A stretch of DNA of 64,000 nt from a bacterium (GCA_030622545.1 JAUXGA010000001.1:434001-498000); one strand, 5' to 3'. Positions 16,297 through 26,100 are shown, counted from the stretch's first letter. Notes: a model not told the origin generated them from the letters alone. Made by a program: numbers and translations.

Positions 16297-17933
16297 AGGA
16301 GCCTATTCAACATCTGCATGACAGCGTCCTTCAGGCTTTAAAGACGCTCGCGCTTCCCGAAGTGGACGTGCGCTTCGAGAAGCCGAAGGATCCTTCTCAT
16401 GGAGATATTGCGACGAACGTAGCTTTTCTGTTGGCAAAACTGGCTCGAAAAGCTCCGCGCGATATCGCTGCTCTTATTTCCGAAAAGCTATCGCTCGATT
16501 CTACTATTATCAGTTCCCACAGCGTTGCGGGTGCGGGATTTATCAATTTTGTTTTTGCACCGGCGTATCTCCAAGAAGTCGGGCGTTGGATTCTCGAAAA
16601 AGGAGCTGCTTACGCGGATTCGCAGGACCTTGCCGGGGAGAGAATTCTGCTTGAATTCGTCAGCGCGAATCCCAGCGGCCCTCTGAATGTTGTCAGTGCA
16701 CGCGCGGCGGCGGTGGGGGATAGCCTGCGCCGAATCTTCGAAGCGCGTGGGGCGCACATTGACAGCGAATACTATGTGAATGATTCCGGCAATCAGGTGC
16801 GTCTTTTGGGGGAATCATATCGTGCACGATATGAAACGGAATTGGGATATCCTATCGATGTACCAGCAGGAGGATACCTCGGTAGATACTTGGATGATTT
16901 AGCTATTGATACTGTATCCAGGGAAAGATCTATATATCATGAAATGTCGCCCGATAAAGCCATTGAGAAACTGGGACAAAAGGCAATCGAGATTTATGTT
17001 CAGCAACATCGCACAACATTAGAGAAGTTCCGTGTTCCGTTTTCGCGGTGGTTCCGCGAAAGCGAACTGCATGATGAAAATGCTTCACAAGCTGCATTGG
17101 ATCGGTTGGAAAAAGCCGGGGCGGTGTATCAGGAAGATGGAGCGACGTATCTTCGCACGGAGGATTACGGCGACAATAAAAACTGGGTGGTAAAAACGAG
17201 TGACGGGCGATGGACGTATTTCTTGCCGGATATTGCCTATCATGTGAATAAATTCGAGCGCGGCTATAACAGGCTCATTGACATTCTCGGGCCTGATCAC
17301 CATACCTTTCCATTGAAGATGGGCGCGGCGATGCGCATTTTGAAATTGCCTGCGGACAAGCTCCATGTGATTATTCTCCAGCAGGTGAATCTGCTGCGCG
17401 ACGGCGTGACGGTGAAGATGTCGAAGCGCGCCGGTGAAATCGTCGAGATGAAAGAACTGCTCGATGAAGTCGGAGTGGACGCGGCGCGATTCTTCTTCGT
17501 GCTCCGGCGAACAACGACGCCGCTCGATTTCGATATTGAATTGGCGAAGTCGCACTCGGAGGAAAATCCGGTTTACTATGTGCAATACGCGCATGCTCGC
17601 ATCGCGTCGATTTTCCGGAAGGGACAGCTTGAACCGCCGGATGCTTCGGTGAGTTTGGAACCGTTGAAACATACCGAAGAATTGAATTTGCTTCGGCGCT
17701 TGCGTGAATTGCCGGAAGTAATTGAAGAGGCGGGAAGAGTAATGGATCCGCACGGTTTGACCACATGGCTCCGGGAAGTTGCGGCTCAATTCCATAGATT
17801 TTATCATCACTGTCGGGTGTTAGGGGAACAACCGGATTTGCAATCGGCACGTTTGGCGCTCTGCCGCGCAACTCAAATTGCGCTGGCACGCGGACTGGAT
17901 TTATTGGGAGTCAGCGCTTCCGACACAATGTAA
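16293..17933 (+). CDS. argS: Arginine--tRNA ligase with atypical HIGH motif
   Basis: Class I synthetase charging tRNA-Arg. The 546-residue protein has the N-terminal Add-1 domain, Rossmann fold, KMSKR (375-379) and the DALR anticodon-binding domain (YYVQYAHARI and the C-terminal GLDLLGVSASDTM). The HIGH signature, normally GPLHVGHAR, reads GPLNVVSAR here (residues 129-137), so both histidines are replaced (N132, S135). The rest of the enzyme looks intact. ATG 16293 overlaps rsfS by four bases. Whether the variant is a lineage trait or affects activity cannot be told from this sequence alone. Confidence 0.95.
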   Translation: MKEPIQHLHDSVLQALKTLALPEVDVRFEKPKDPSHGDIATNVAFLLAKLARKAPRDIAALISEKLSLDSTIISSHSVAGAGFINFVFAPAYLQEVGRWILEKGAAYADSQDLAGERILLEFVSANPSGPLNVVSARAAAVGDSLRRIFEARGAHIDSEYYVNDSGNQVRLLGESYRARYETELGYPIDVPAGGYLGRYLDDLAIDTVSRERSIYHEMSPDKAIEKLGQKAIEIYVQQHRTTLEKFRVPFSRWFRESELHDENASQAALDRLEKAGAVYQEDGATYLRTEDYGDNKNWVVKTSDGRWTYFLPDIAYHVNKFERGYNRLIDILGPDHHTFPLKMGAAMRILKLPADKLHVIILQQVNLLRDGVTVKMSKRAGEIVEMKELLDEVGVDAARFFFVLRRTTTPLDFDIELAKSHSEENPVYYVQYAHARIASIFRKGQLEPPDASVSLEPLKHTEELNLLRRLRELPEVIEEAGRVMDPHGLTTWLREVAAQFHRFYHHCRVLGEQPDLQSARLALCRATQIALARGLDLLGVSASDTM

Positions 17934-17974
17934 TAAGAACACAGCTGTCAAAATGTAAGTTATCGGAAATATGA

Positions 17975-18134
17975 TCTGGTAGTGCCGCACGGCAGTGCGC
18001 TTGAGTAGCCGATACGACAGGGAAGAACCCTTTTCACTGGTGTAAAAACCTTACGACAGTTGTGGTCTATGATCCATCCAACTCTTTTATGACCATTACG
18101 GTTTGGGAGCGCACTGCCGTGCGGCACTACCAGA
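17975..18134. repeat. 160-bp element with 27-bp perfect terminal inverted repeats
   Basis: The 327 bases between argS and the kinase gene hold no gene. Arms at 17975-18001 and 18108-18134 are exact reverse complements over 27 bases (outermost bases TCTGGTAGTG). Each arm contains a small palindrome of its own (TGCCG-CA-CGGCA). The interior has no reading frame of note. Outside and inside the element GACAGTTGTGGT recurs as a direct repeat (18055-18066, 18179-18190). No target-site duplication is visible. It could be a MITE-like remnant or a REP-type element. Confidence 0.75.
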
Positions 18135-18201
18135 CCCTAAAAGGGGAAATCCCGTTATCACAAGTGCATAAACATTGAGACAGTTGTGGTAATAAGAAAC
18201 A

Positions 18202-18231
18202 TTGTGCATCCTTTCAAAAGAGACATATAGA
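18202..18231 (+). promoter_or_regulatory. Possible promoter of the kinase-mtnA unit
   Basis: TTGTGC (18202-18207) and TATAGA (18226-18231) are separated by 18 bases and lie 30 bases before the TTG start. The -35 box is a weak match, so this is tentative. Confidence 0.35.
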
Positions 18232-18260
18232 CATAAAGTAATTTAGCGTTTGGGGTAACC

Positions 18261-19220
18261 TTGCCAAGGAAAACCATAATCAAAAAAATCACGCCGGACC
18301 TGGTTGCCGTAGGTTCGGTGGCTCTCGATATCCTGCACACAGCGACGGTGACCACTCGAAAGATTCTCGGTGGCTCCGCGATTCATTTTTCGAACGCGGC
18401 GTCCCTGTTCTGCTCCGTTGGGATTGTTGGGACGGTTGGGGAGGACTATCCCCACGAGAGAATTCGATTTCTTCATGAACGTGGGGTGGACTTTTCCGGG
18501 TTGGAAGTTGGAGCGGGGAAGACGTTCCTCTGGGAAGGACGGTATTCCGATGATTTCAGTTCACGGGAAACCATCCGCACGGAGCTTGGAGTCTTTGCTG
18601 AATTCAATCCCAAGATTCCATCGCATTTCCGCAAACCCAGAGTCCTTTTCCTCGCCGCTATTGCTCCGCAGCTTCAGCTTTCCGTTTTGAATCAGGTGGA
18701 CGATGTCCGGCTGGTGGCTTTGGATACCTTCAAACTGTGGATAGACACCCGGCAGGATACCCTTATCGAGATTCTCGAATCTAAAACGACATCAGGAACT
18801 CCAAAAGTCCATCTCGTCTTCGTCAATGATGACGAAGTGCGTTGGCTGACCGGCGAGCGCAACCTCTTAAAAGGCGCTCGCATCATTCAGGAAATGGGTC
18901 CGAAGTGGGTCGTTGTAAAGAAAGGCGAACACGGGTCTTTCCTCCTGAGTGAAAAGGGCTTATTCATGGTACCGCCTTATCCCGTAGAGGAAGTTGTGGA
19001 TCCGACCGGAGCCGGAGATGCCTTTGCAGGAGGGATGCTGGGTTATCTGGCCTCTCAGTCCCGGTTTTATGATTCGACATTCCGCCGTGCGCTGGGTTGG
19101 GGTAGTGTGATCGGGTCGTTCTACGTAGAAGGCTTTGGTCCCGACGGATTGAAGAACATCTCGAAAACGGCGCTCAGTGCTCGCTACCGCGAGTATCAGA
19201 AGATGACTCAAGTGCCGTGA
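18261..19220 (+). CDS. PfkB-family carbohydrate kinase
   Basis: ATP-dependent kinase of the ribokinase/PfkB fold. The 319-residue protein has the substrate-binding GGSAIHFSNAASLF near residue 38 and the second PfkB signature DPTGAGDAFAGGMLGYL, with the catalytic base D253. Its N terminus starts the fold after about 13 residues (VAVGSVALDIL). It overlaps mtnA by four bases (GTGA), so the two are translated together. That pairing suggests a substrate in methylthioadenosine or deoxyadenosine salvage, but the substrate is not identifiable from sequence. TTG start with GGGGTAA upstream. Confidence 0.87.
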   Translation: MPRKTIIKKITPDLVAVGSVALDILHTATVTTRKILGGSAIHFSNAASLFCSVGIVGTVGEDYPHERIRFLHERGVDFSGLEVGAGKTFLWEGRYSDDFSSRETIRTELGVFAEFNPKIPSHFRKPRVLFLAAIAPQLQLSVLNQVDDVRLVALDTFKLWIDTRQDTLIEILESKTTSGTPKVHLVFVNDDEVRWLTGERNLLKGARIIQEMGPKWVVVKKGEHGSFLLSEKGLFMVPPYPVEEVVDPTGAGDAFAGGMLGYLASQSRFYDSTFRRALGWGSVIGSFYVEGFGPDGLKNISKTALSARYREYQKMTQVP

Positions 19221-20215
19221 AAAAACAGCGGCCGCCTTTAGAGTGGGAAAAAGGGGAACTCTGGATTCTCGATCAGCGCAAGCTTCCCGCTCGGGAAGTC
19301 TGGATTCGCGCTCGCAGTGTCGAAACAGTTGCCAAAGCGATTGAATCTCTGGCGGTGCGAGGAGCCCCTTTAATTGGGATTGCAGCCGCCTATGGTGTTG
19401 CGCTAGCCGCGAAAGAAAAAGGTGCGGCGGAAAGTATTCTGAACGCTATCGAACGACTGCGGCATACTCGACGTACCGGCTATAACCTTTTTCACGCCTT
19501 GGACTGCATGCGAGAGGTTGTTCAAAGACGCCGGGGAAAACTTGCCGAACATACGTTAGTCGAAGCTCGCCGCATTCATGCGACTGAAAGTGCGCGATGT
19601 CAGACGATGAGTCATCATGGCGCCGGTTTGATGGAAGAAGGCGAGCAGGTTCTGACTTACTGCAACACGGGAACTCTGGCAACCGGCGGCATCGGCACGG
19701 CGCTCGGAGTGATTCGCACAGGTTTCTTGGAGAAAAAAGTCTCCCATGTCTTTGTATGCGAAACGCGACCTCTGACGCAAGGCGCTCGGCTGACGCTTTG
19801 GGAACTCGTACAATCAGGAATCCCCTGCACGCTTATTTGTGACAATATGGTTGCGGCGCTCATGGCTACCGGCGAGGTTCAACGAGTGTTCGTCGGCGCG
19901 GATAGAATTGCCCGCAACGGAGATACCGCCAATAAAATCGGCACCTATATGCTGGCGTTGTTGGCAGCTTACTATGAAATTCCATTCCATATCGTTGCTC
20001 CTTCGACGACGATTGATGCCTCCATCAAAGACGGCAGCGAAATGGAAATCGAAGAGCGTGATTCGAAAGAATTGACGCGGAGTATTCCGGGTTTGGCAAA
20101 GTTGCAAGGGTATGATGTCTGGAATCCTGCTTTCGATATTACGCCGGCAGGTCTGATTCACAGTTTCGTTACAGAATATGGTATCGAGGAACCGCCGTTT
20201 CTTGAAAGCGACTGA
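19217..20215 (+). CDS. mtnA: S-methyl-5-thioribose-1-phosphate isomerase
   Basis: Isomerises 5-methylthioribose-1-phosphate to the ribulose form in the methionine salvage pathway. The 332-residue protein is an eIF2B-like isomerase of normal length. It shows VRGAPLIGIAAAYGVALAA, the catalytic cysteine in YCNTGTLATGGIGTALG, TRPLTQGARLT and the catalytic aspartate in VGADRIARNGDTANKIGTY. Those fit MtnA better than ribose-1,5-bisphosphate isomerase. GTG start overlapping the kinase stop. No mtnP, mtnK or other salvage gene is in the window. Confidence 0.92.
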   Translation: MKKQRPPLEWEKGELWILDQRKLPAREVWIRARSVETVAKAIESLAVRGAPLIGIAAAYGVALAAKEKGAAESILNAIERLRHTRRTGYNLFHALDCMREVVQRRRGKLAEHTLVEARRIHATESARCQTMSHHGAGLMEEGEQVLTYCNTGTLATGGIGTALGVIRTGFLEKKVSHVFVCETRPLTQGARLTLWELVQSGIPCTLICDNMVAALMATGEVQRVFVGADRIARNGDTANKIGTYMLALLAAYYEIPFHIVAPSTTIDASIKDGSEMEIEERDSKELTRSIPGLAKLQGYDVWNPAFDITPAGLIHSFVTEYGIEEPPFLESD

Positions 20216-20273
20216 CATTCGACGGCATGAACAAGTAAAGTTTCCTTCGATATTTTAATCAGTTTATCCAGTC

Positions 20274-20346
20274 TTCCGCCGAGCCGGGTTCAGCGCAGGT
20301 CTCCGTTGCCCAACCGATAAACTTCTCGCGCGTAACCCGGCCGGAA
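20274..20346 (+). other. Candidate structured RNA element in the mtnA-TPR gap
   Basis: In the 225-base gap before the TPR gene, TTCCG (20274-20278) pairs with CGGAA (20342-20346), and after a four-base bulge GCCGGGTT (20283-20290) pairs with AACCCGGC (20334-20341). That gives a 13-pair stem enclosing 43 bases, with a further GCGC/GCGC pairing inside. No T run follows, so it is not a terminator. It does not match a riboswitch I know. Confidence 0.4.
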
Positions 20347-20440
20347 TAGGGCTGTTTCTTGAGATATGTACTCGAAAGCATTTTGCTGTTTTGATATTTT
20401 GATGATTCATTCTTCTAAATAAGGGATTTGAGGGTCCACC

Positions 20441-21667
20441 ATGAAGAAACAAACGTTTTACCTCGTCATTTTCTTACTGGGAACAATGGTTGCCCAGGCC
20501 GGAATGGAACTCACCTCGGCTCGAGTGTATCGGAAACAGGGCGATTATAAGCAGGCGTTGGAATGGTATAGCCGGGCAATTGAAGCGGATCTGGATAATA
20601 TCGTCGCACATTATGAGAAGGGAGAACTCTTAGGCGAGATGGCCGATGAGGGCAACAAGCCGGAACTGTATGTGGAAATGCGCAAGGAATTCGATGCGGT
20701 TCTGAATGCGACCGGCAAGAAGGCGCAGAAAAAAATCAGGAAATATCGACCAAAGATTGAAGAGCAGGTCGAAAGGTACTGGATATTCCAATACAATGAT
20801 GCGGTTGAGCAGTTTCGGTTGGCGGACAATGACAGCGCGTTGAATGCGAGCGCGAGTCAACTAACGGGCGGTGATTTCGCAACACTGTCGAGTTCGGATC
20901 AAGACTCTCTGAAGCAGGTCGCGAAGGAAGGTTACTGGAAACAGACGCAGGGAACACTCGAACTGGCTCGAACCATCAACCCGGCTCGCTGGGAAACCTA
21001 TGCTCTCTTATCGAATATCAGTTCGGCTGCGGAGCAGTGGGATGCAGCAGGAGAAACGCTGCAGCAAGCAATTGAAAGACATCAGCGACCGGAAGAGACA
21101 TCGGGAGCTGATGTTCAGCAGTCGGAAATAGAATGGAAACGAACTCATCTGGATATGCTGGAGAATTTAGCGCAGATTTACTATGAGCAGGAACACTATG
21201 AAGAAACGATTAGTACCTGCAATGAGATTCTCACGCTGGATCCTCAGAATCCGCTGGCCGTGAAATTCATCGCCTTTTCCTGGAATCTGCTTGACCAGAA
21301 TGAGAAAGCGATTGAAGCCTATCAGACAGCGATTAACGCTCAGCCGGATAATACGAATCTGCTTTACAACGCGGCGCAGCTTTACATGCAGATGGCGGAT
21401 ACCGCTGGGGCGATGAAGTACTTGGCGGATTTCTTTGCGATTGATCCAACCGATTTCGAAGTCGTCTTCCAATTGAGCGTTATCTATTTGGAAGGAGGAA
21501 GCTATGCCGATGATGAAAAAGCCAAAGAGCTTTTAGGGAATGCAATAGAGCACTTTCCCGATAATCCGGTTATCTGGACGAATTACGGAGTGGCGTTAAT
21601 CCGGACGGGAGAAACCGAAGAAGGAAAGAAAGCGATTGAAAAGGCGAAAGCCTTAAAGGGAGAATAA
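20441..21667 (+). CDS. Exported TPR-repeat protein
   Basis: The 408-residue protein has a signal peptide (residues 1-20, ending VAQAG) and about six tetratricopeptide repeats. Examples are RKQGDYKQALEWYSRAI near the N terminus, EHYEETISTCNEILTLDPQNP and IEAYQTAINAQPDNTNLLYN. Such arrays bind protein partners; no enzymatic domain is visible, and the product should be periplasmic or membrane-attached. It precedes uppS by eight bases, at the head of the envelope-biogenesis run, behind a weak promoter-like sequence (TTGATA at 20391) and a structured leader. Ribosome site: GAGGG before ATG. Confidence 0.82.
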   Translation: MKKQTFYLVIFLLGTMVAQAGMELTSARVYRKQGDYKQALEWYSRAIEADLDNIVAHYEKGELLGEMADEGNKPELYVEMRKEFDAVLNATGKKAQKKIRKYRPKIEEQVERYWIFQYNDAVEQFRLADNDSALNASASQLTGGDFATLSSSDQDSLKQVAKEGYWKQTQGTLELARTINPARWETYALLSNISSAAEQWDAAGETLQQAIERHQRPEETSGADVQQSEIEWKRTHLDMLENLAQIYYEQEHYEETISTCNEILTLDPQNPLAVKFIAFSWNLLDQNEKAIEAYQTAINAQPDNTNLLYNAAQLYMQMADTAGAMKYLADFFAIDPTDFEVVFQLSVIYLEGGSYADDEKAKELLGNAIEHFPDNPVIWTNYGVALIRTGETEEGKKAIEKAKALKGE

Positions 21668-21675
21668 AGGAATCC

Positions 21676-22410
21676 GTGGGTTCATCAGAGGATACTCTGC
21701 AGCAGCAGCGACTGAAAGAAAGCGGTGAACTTCCCAGACACATCGCGATGATCATGGACGGCAACGGTCGCTGGGCCCGGCAGCGGGGACTTCCACGCGT
21801 CGCCGGACATCGCGCGGGGATAAAAACCGTCCGGGATATCGTTGCCGCCTGTGGTGAATTGGGAGTTCAGGTTTTAACACTCTACACCTTCTCTCGCGAA
21901 AACTGGGAGCGCCCCCGCATGGAAGTGGCGGCTTTGATGCGACTTCTCCTGCAAACGATTGAACGCGAAGTTGATGACCTGATTGCCAAGAACGTGCATT
22001 TGAAAGCAATCGGTCGGTTGGAGGATTTGCCGGCGGCTCCCCGTGAAGCGTTTGAGCGGGCCGTGAAGCGAACAGCATCCAATACCGGTTTGACGCTGAA
22101 TCTTGCGCTTTCCTATGGCGGACGGCAAGAAATCCTCGATGCCGTCGTGACGTTTATGGAAAATCCTGCGTTGCCGTTAACGGAAGAAACGTTCGGAAAT
22201 TGTCTCTATACAGCAGGTTTGCCTGATCCCGATTTACTCGTGCGCACGTCGGGAGAACTTCGACTCTCAAATTTTTTGCTCTGGCAATTGGCTTATACCG
22301 AATTGTATATCACGGATGTGCGGTGGCCGGATTTCAGCCGCCGCGAACTCTACCGGGCTATCGAAGCCTATCAAAAACGCGAACGACGCTACGGTCGGCT
22401 GCAAAGGTGA
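21676..22410 (+). CDS. uppS: Undecaprenyl diphosphate synthase
   Basis: Cis-prenyltransferase that extends farnesyl diphosphate to the C55 carrier lipid of peptidoglycan and O-antigen synthesis. The 244-residue protein shows the catalytic MIMDGNGRWA, FSRENWERP, ALSYGGRQEILDA and the C-terminal RTSGELRLSNFLLWQLAYTE. GTG start behind AAAGGAA. It overlaps the following gene by four bases (GTGA). Dxr, which feeds isoprenoid precursor synthesis, is in the same run 12 kb downstream. Confidence 0.96.
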   Translation: MGSSEDTLQQQRLKESGELPRHIAMIMDGNGRWARQRGLPRVAGHRAGIKTVRDIVAACGELGVQVLTLYTFSRENWERPRMEVAALMRLLLQTIEREVDDLIAKNVHLKAIGRLEDLPAAPREAFERAVKRTASNTGLTLNLALSYGGRQEILDAVVTFMENPALPLTEETFGNCLYTAGLPDPDLLVRTSGELRLSNFLLWQLAYTELYITDVRWPDFSRRELYRAIEAYQKRERRYGRLQR

Positions 22411-23129
22411 AGACTGTGGAAGTATCTCGAGAAATCTATACGTCACTGCGAAGACGCTTTGGCAATCAGCTTCTTCAGGAGCAGCCACGGACGGTGATTG
22501 CTCCGGCGAGCCTGCAGGCTGTCAAAGATGCTGTGGAAATGGCAAGGCATGAACATCTGAAGCTGCTTCCTCTTGGAACCGGCAGTTCTTTTCCATCGGA
22601 TTTTTCTCGATTGCATATCCGAACCCTAACATTGCTTTTAGGAACTCTCAAAGGAGAATGCGGGGGAGATACCTTTTCCAGTTGGTATTGGGCGGGGACG
22701 CGGCTTTCGCAGTTGTCAGCGGACTATCCCGGCTTTTTTAACGGCGAATCTCAGAGGGCGACTCTCGGAGGGCTTATCGCGGACGGAACGCTCTCGTCTC
22801 TCGACGCGACCCGGCGTCTTATCCAGCGGCTTATGCTCTCGATGGAAGTTTTCACGGCGGCGGGAAATATCGAAACCTTTGCCGGAGGAAGCACCGGAAC
22901 GGTGTATCAACTTCCTGCGAGTTCCCTGTTCTTCGGTTCAAAGGGTCGTCTGGGAATTATTCTGCGAGTAAACCTGCGACGTATCGTCCCACCCAAATTA
23001 GACCTGCCATCTTTGAATGAGCCCGAGAGTACTTCAATGACGGGAGGCGGCAATCATGCTCTCTCTTGGAATCAGAAACAAGAGCTCCTTGATCCCGGCG
23101 GACTTTTCGCCTGGGAAGGTGATCGATAG
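22407..23129 (+). CDS. Miniature FAD-binding (glycolate oxidase GlcE-like) protein
   Basis: I start it at GTG 22407, overlapping the uppS stop; a longer frame (22323) would run far into uppS. The 240-residue product looks like a FAD_binding_4 (PCMH) domain: PRTVIAPASLQAVKDAVEMA, the flavin loop LLPLGTGSS, and GGLIADG. It then has a short tail, KQELLDPGGLFAWEGD, resembling the end of full FAD-linked oxidases such as GlcE. The substrate cap domain between the two is missing. It sits between uppS and a tamB-like gene. Activity and substrate are unknown; it may bind flavin only, or act with another protein. Confidence 0.7.
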   Translation: MKTVEVSREIYTSLRRRFGNQLLQEQPRTVIAPASLQAVKDAVEMARHEHLKLLPLGTGSSFPSDFSRLHIRTLTLLLGTLKGECGGDTFSSWYWAGTRLSQLSADYPGFFNGESQRATLGGLIADGTLSSLDATRRLIQRLMLSMEVFTAAGNIETFAGGSTGTVYQLPASSLFFGSKGRLGIILRVNLRRIVPPKLDLPSLNEPESTSMTGGGNHALSWNQKQELLDPGGLFAWEGDR

Positions 23130-23140
23130 ACATAGAAGAG

Positions 23141-26100
23141 ATGCGGTGGTCTAAGCGAAAGACAGTTCTCGCGATTTTTTTATTGGCGGTTGCCGTCGCG
23201 GTGGTGATACTATCGTTGGTGGTGCCGCGCTCGTTTATCAATGAAACATCGCGACGGACGCTGGTGACGTATTTGCAGCGACATCTGGGCCCGAATGCGC
23301 AGGTCGAAAATGTCAGCGTCAGTTGGAGGAGCGTTCGCTTCACTGGCGTATCGCTGCCTCTGAGTGTAACAGGCAGTCATCTCGAGATTGAACACGCGAC
23401 CGCGAGCATTCGTCCTTGGCGTGCTCTGACCTCACCCACCCGGCTCGAACGCGCGCTCGGGGCAATCGACTGTCACCATCCACGATTGTTCATTGCGGCC
23501 GACACTCTCAAAGAGAAACCGGATACGACAACAGCGCTGCTGCCTGATTTGTTTCTGCCTGCAGGGTTTTACGGAGTGCTGGCTCGACTCGACAGTCTGT
23601 GCTCCATCTCGTTTCGAAGTGCGGAAGTTTTTCTTGTCGATTCGCAGGACACACTAACTCTGCTTTCGGATTTTAACGGAAAGATTTTTCAAGACCGCAC
23701 CCGTTCCTTCCACCTTAAAGCTCAAGGTTGTTTTTTGGGGCAGCTCAAAGGTACAGTGCAACTTTCGGCGGTTGTGAAGACAGAAGAGAAACACCTTGAT
23801 GCCGTTGCGCAATTTTCTTTTGGGGGCGCGCAGATTGCGTCGTTATTCGCGTTGCCGGACAGCCTTAAAATCCTCGGTGGGAATGGACTTGCGCGCCTGC
23901 GGTTGTCAGCGCAGGATACGGTTCTTCAAGCCGAAGGCGATTTAGACCTTACCGGCTTGCGGGCGGACATCCCGGGTTTTGGGTCGATTAATTTTGCCCG
24001 AGCTCAATTGGATTTCTTCGCAGATACCCTTCGTTTTTCTCAATTAAATATCGCATCGCACGGCTGCAGCCTAAAAGCGGATGGTCAGGTTTGCCTGCGT
24101 CGCGGATCAGCTTGGGATATTCAAGGCGAATTCTGTTCTTTGAAAGGTGAGAATTTTGCAAATCTTCTTCTGGGGAATGCGGATTTGCTTTCCGGAGAAC
24201 TATCGGTCGCTTTTGATGTGCGCGGAGACCTGTTCGATCCTCAACTCTATCTCAAGATAGAAAGCGATGTTGTTCGATTAGGGCCGCTTCAACTTCATGA
24301 TATTTCCTCGCGGATTTCCCTGTCGCGCTCGCTTGTAGAATTAGAGCGGTTTGTCGCTGAAAGCGATGTGGGAAAGCTTGTCGCTGCTGGAAACGTTTCA
24401 CTGCAGCAGCCCGATTTTCCTATTTCATTTGAAGGTGCCCTTTCCCTGAACTCCAGCAAACCTCAGGGAGCACTGCGAGCTTCGAGTCTCAAGGTGCGTG
24501 TTCGTGGAACACGAAAAGAGCCGAAAACAACGATTGTCGTCGTGGACAGCTCAAACGAAACGATTCTTTCAGGACACGTACGAAAAAAGCTTGGGAAATG
24601 GCAGTTTGTTGCCGATGGAACTGGCCAAGTTCCTCGTATGGATTTTGCTTTTGTTCCCGAAGGCATATCAGCAAAAGTTACGCACGCTCAGCAACTTTGG
24701 ATGGCTCTGACGTACCCGACCGCACTTCATGAGCATCTGCCTTTTCTCGACGTCTATGCGGATTTTGAGGGGGGAAGTCTTTCGGGACGCTTCAATCTCG
24801 AGGCGACGGTTGACAGCGCTGCCGAGTTTCCAACAGTGCTGTCTCACATTCGGAAAGCCGCGCTTCGAGGCAGCTATGTTTGCCCCGTACAAGCTCCTCT
24901 TGTGCTCTTAGGGGGATGGGAAATCGCGGCGGACAAAGATTGGGCGGGAACGTTCGATCTTTCCGTGAGACCTGATCGTATTGACGTCCATGAAATGCGC
25001 TTTGCGGATTTTGCGACGATGACGGGTGTCGTGTGGCCGGAGGATTCCGAAATGGATCTCGATTTGGAGATTCACGGCATTCCGCTATCACAGTTTCCGA
25101 TTCATATCCCAATTCTGGAAAAAGCAAGAATACATGGAACCATTGCCGGTTATATTCATGCATGTGGAACTTTCGATACTCCAATATGGACGGCAGACCT
25201 CAGCATTGTGGAAGGTGAAGCTTTTGGTGTCAGCGATTACTGGAGCACGGTTGAGTTAGAGGGTTTCGGGAGTCGTTGTGATGTGCGTCAATTTATTTTC
25301 GGGCGAGATATTGGTCGTGTTTTTTCGGCGACAGGTCATCTGGATTGGGAAACGGATTCGGTTGAACTGATTGCCTCGAGTGGGGAGCGAGTTGCCGACG
25401 AGATTCTGCAAACATTGACGGGTCACGGAGGCTGGCTCGATGGACTTCTCAATACACGCGCCGTTATCAGTGGGCGGCTTTCGGATCCGACGATTAGCGC
25501 GATGCTCTCCGTCTATCAGGGACACGTTCTGCGAGATATCTCCTTTGATACACTGACCGCACTCGTGAATTGGGATTTCGACAGCGACGGCCAACGGCGA
25601 ATTCGTATTCCGAGGGCTCGGATGGAACGGGTCGGTCGCTACAGTCTGCAAGGCTTCCTTGAAACGAATCCCTTTCCGGGAGGGCGGTTCGCGGGAGAGA
25701 TTACCGGAGAGGGTGAATTCCTTTGTATTCTTGAAGATCTTGCGCGAGGTTTCCGTTCACATAAGGGGGACGGGACAATGCGGGCTCGAATCGGAGGCAC
25801 CTGGGATCACCCGCAATTTTTAGGAGCGGAACTTTCTCTGACCGATGGGAAGTTTACCTTTACGGATATTACTCCGAATTCCGTCGAAACAAGTCTGAAA
25901 ATGCGTCTCTCTCCCGGCGGAGTGCTTGAATATGGGCAGGCGAATTTTCACAGCGGTTCTCATCAGCTTACGATTCGTTCGCTGACGGATTCGGTGTCAA
26001 CGATGGCGGCAAATCTGACACCGATTCAAATCGAAAATCCAGCCGTAAATCTGGGCGTCATCGAAATCTCCAGTGGTGAAAATGGAATGCCGCTCCGTTT

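Noticed and set aside
17085-17810. 241-codon antisense frame inside argS
   Set aside because: Fully contained in a well-supported gene, with no motifs of its own.
20274-20346. c-di-GMP riboswitch
   Set aside because: The stem and GC content drew attention, but the conserved bases of the GEMM motif are not present.
22323-22406. Upstream start for the FAD-binding protein
   Set aside because: It would add 28 residues lying entirely within uppS and unrelated to the FAD family; GTG at 22407 overlapping the uppS stop is better.
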